Made by a program: the position numbers and the translations under genes
Notes under the pieces: generated by a model
Databases searched by the model: none
The model's input: only the letters and a program-made list of their open reading frames with translations
Told to the model about the DNA's origin: nothing
Part shown: piece by piece, positions 5,174 through 5,557 of the stretch
How the letters are laid out: each line of letters opens with the position of its first letter
Position numbering within the stretch: the first letter of the stretch is position 1
Source: Verrucomicrobiota bacterium
GTDB lineage: Bacteria; Verrucomicrobiota; Verrucomicrobiia; Limisphaerales; UBA1096
Reading direction: 5' to 3'
DNA length: 5,557 nt
NCBI GenBank assembly: GCA_015658765.1
Contig: DQOE01000302.1
Coordinates: 1 to 5,557 of the forward strand

Positions 5174-5557
5174 CCGGCAAAAAAAACTTTCCCGAATCCC
5201 TCCTTGGCCAAGCCGGGAGGGATTTGTTTTTTTGATAGCGACGCTTTTTTGCTCCGCGCTTGGCCAAGCGGCCGACCTTCGACTGACCGTCGAGCAGACC
5301 GACCCTCTGATATTATCGTGGAAAACCGTGCCGGTCACCCGGCCCGGATCAATTTCGATCATCCCCGACACCCAACTTGAAATATCGGCCGATCTCATTC
5401 ATTGGCAGCCGCTTGGCCAAACGAAAGCCGGTGGGCTCCGGCCCAAGCCGGTCACCGTCAACCGCACAATTGAACCCTCTGCCGGGCCGCGATATTTTCG
5501 CGTCCGATCGCAGGTCATCCTGCCGAAGGCCAACTTGGCCGGGCGAAATTTGGTCGC
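5160..5557 (+). CDS. Secreted protein with start of a pentapeptide-repeat domain (partial, runs off the window)
   Basis: An uninterrupted plus-strand frame runs from ATG 5160 to the window edge (132 complete codons, no stop). Residues 1-20 are basic (R2, R6, K8, K9, R12, R19). [14 protein letters not shown] (22-35) is a hydrophobic core, and QAA-DLRL (36-42) looks like a Sec cleavage site after Ala38. Then comes a beta-rich module, [12 protein letters not shown] (48-59)...[15 protein letters not shown] (73-87)...PRYFRVR (110-116). This has the form of the short 'LxxSxDLxxWxxLG...FFRVR' modules common in verrucomicrobial secreted proteins. The visible end, [11 protein letters not shown], fits two A(N/D)Lxx pentapeptide repeats, so a beta-helix probably follows. 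The ATG overlaps the DUF1501 stop and lacks a Shine-Dalgarno, which suggests translational coupling. The alternative start TTG 5232 has GGGAGGG 10 bases upstream but would give a short signal with no basic N-region. Confidence 0.8.
   Translation, partial: MRSSDRQKKLSRIPPWPSREGFVFLIATLFCSALGQAADLRLTVEQTDPLILSWKTVPVTRPGSISIIPDTQLEISADLIHWQPLGQTKAGGLRPKPVTVNRTIEPSAGPRYFRVRSQVILPKANLAGRNLV
5195..5233 (+). terminator. Terminator-like hairpin with T-tract, embedded in the next gene's signal-peptide coding region
   Basis: AATCCCTCC (5195-5203) pairs perfectly with GGAGGGATT (5216-5224) over a 12-base loop, followed by TGTTTTTTT (5225-5233). An A8 run (5179-5186) precedes it, so the structure is roughly symmetric and could act on both strands. 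By form it is an intrinsic terminator for the DUF1501 transcript. The loop contains a TTGGCCAA copy. However, these bases also code for residues 12-25 of the overlapping downstream frame, and the T-tract supplies part of the Phe-Val-Phe-Leu hydrophobic core. Either it terminates and the downstream gene depends on partial read-through, or it is an attenuator-like or ribosome-site-masking stem. Confidence 0.65.
5204..5420. repeat. Cluster of three TTGGCCAA palindromes, copies 5-7
   Basis: Exact copies lie at 5204-5211 (loop of the terminator-like hairpin), 5260-5267 and 5413-5420. The first two extend to CTTGGCCAAG. Copies 6 and 7 are in the same reading phase of the secreted-protein gene and both read CTT GGC CAA (Leu-Gly-Gln); copy 6 falls at the end of the signal peptide. 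Copy 5 is read in another phase (Pro-Trp-Pro-Ser region). A near-match, CTTGGCCGG, follows at 5534-5542. Confidence 0.85.

Noticed and set aside
4742..5398. Minus-strand 218-codon frame spanning the DUF1501 3' end and beyond
   Set aside because: It is antisense to DUF1501 blocks WDWHGGNF and GRDHWP and to the secreted-protein signal peptide. Its low-constraint composition has no motifs.

Overview
The window reads as a chromosomal stretch from a bacterium of the PVC group, most likely a verrucomicrobial lineage. This is an inference from a Tat-exported DUF1501 protein, a secreted protein with a WxPLG...YFRVR module that runs into pentapeptide repeats, and a vertebrate-like SMUG1 glycosylase. 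No rRNA, tRNA, CRISPR array or transposase is visible.

Layout. Positions 27-1164 (minus strand) hold prfB, release factor 2, with a textbook +1 programmed frameshift at codon 24. The true gene therefore starts about 94 bases upstream of the long open frame. Positions 1165-1392 are an AT-richer intergenic spacer with nested inverted and direct repeats and a candidate prfB promoter. Positions 1393-2160 (minus) encode a SMUG1-type uracil-DNA glycosylase. A 64-base GC-rich divergent spacer with a hairpin follows. On the plus strand come a 118-residue protein that may have an Sm-like fold (2225-2581), an exported 303-residue protein resembling LolA/LolB-fold proteins (2629-3540, start fixed by a strong Shine-Dalgarno), a 286-base AT-rich spacer, and a DUF1501 gene (3827-5173). 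A secreted-protein gene overlaps the DUF1501 stop and runs off the window end (5160-5557+).

Working together. prfB (translation termination) and the glycosylase (base-excision repair) are housekeeping genes with no obvious link. The last two plus-strand genes look translationally coupled and both encode exported proteins. A terminator-like hairpin lies inside the coding region for the second one's signal peptide.

The strongest unexplained signal is the 8-bp palindrome TTGGCCAA. It occurs seven times in 5.6 kb, against well under one expected. Three copies sit in 217 bases at the right end, and none occurs between 2161 and 5203. It resembles the highly iterated palindromes known from cyanobacteria (HIP1).
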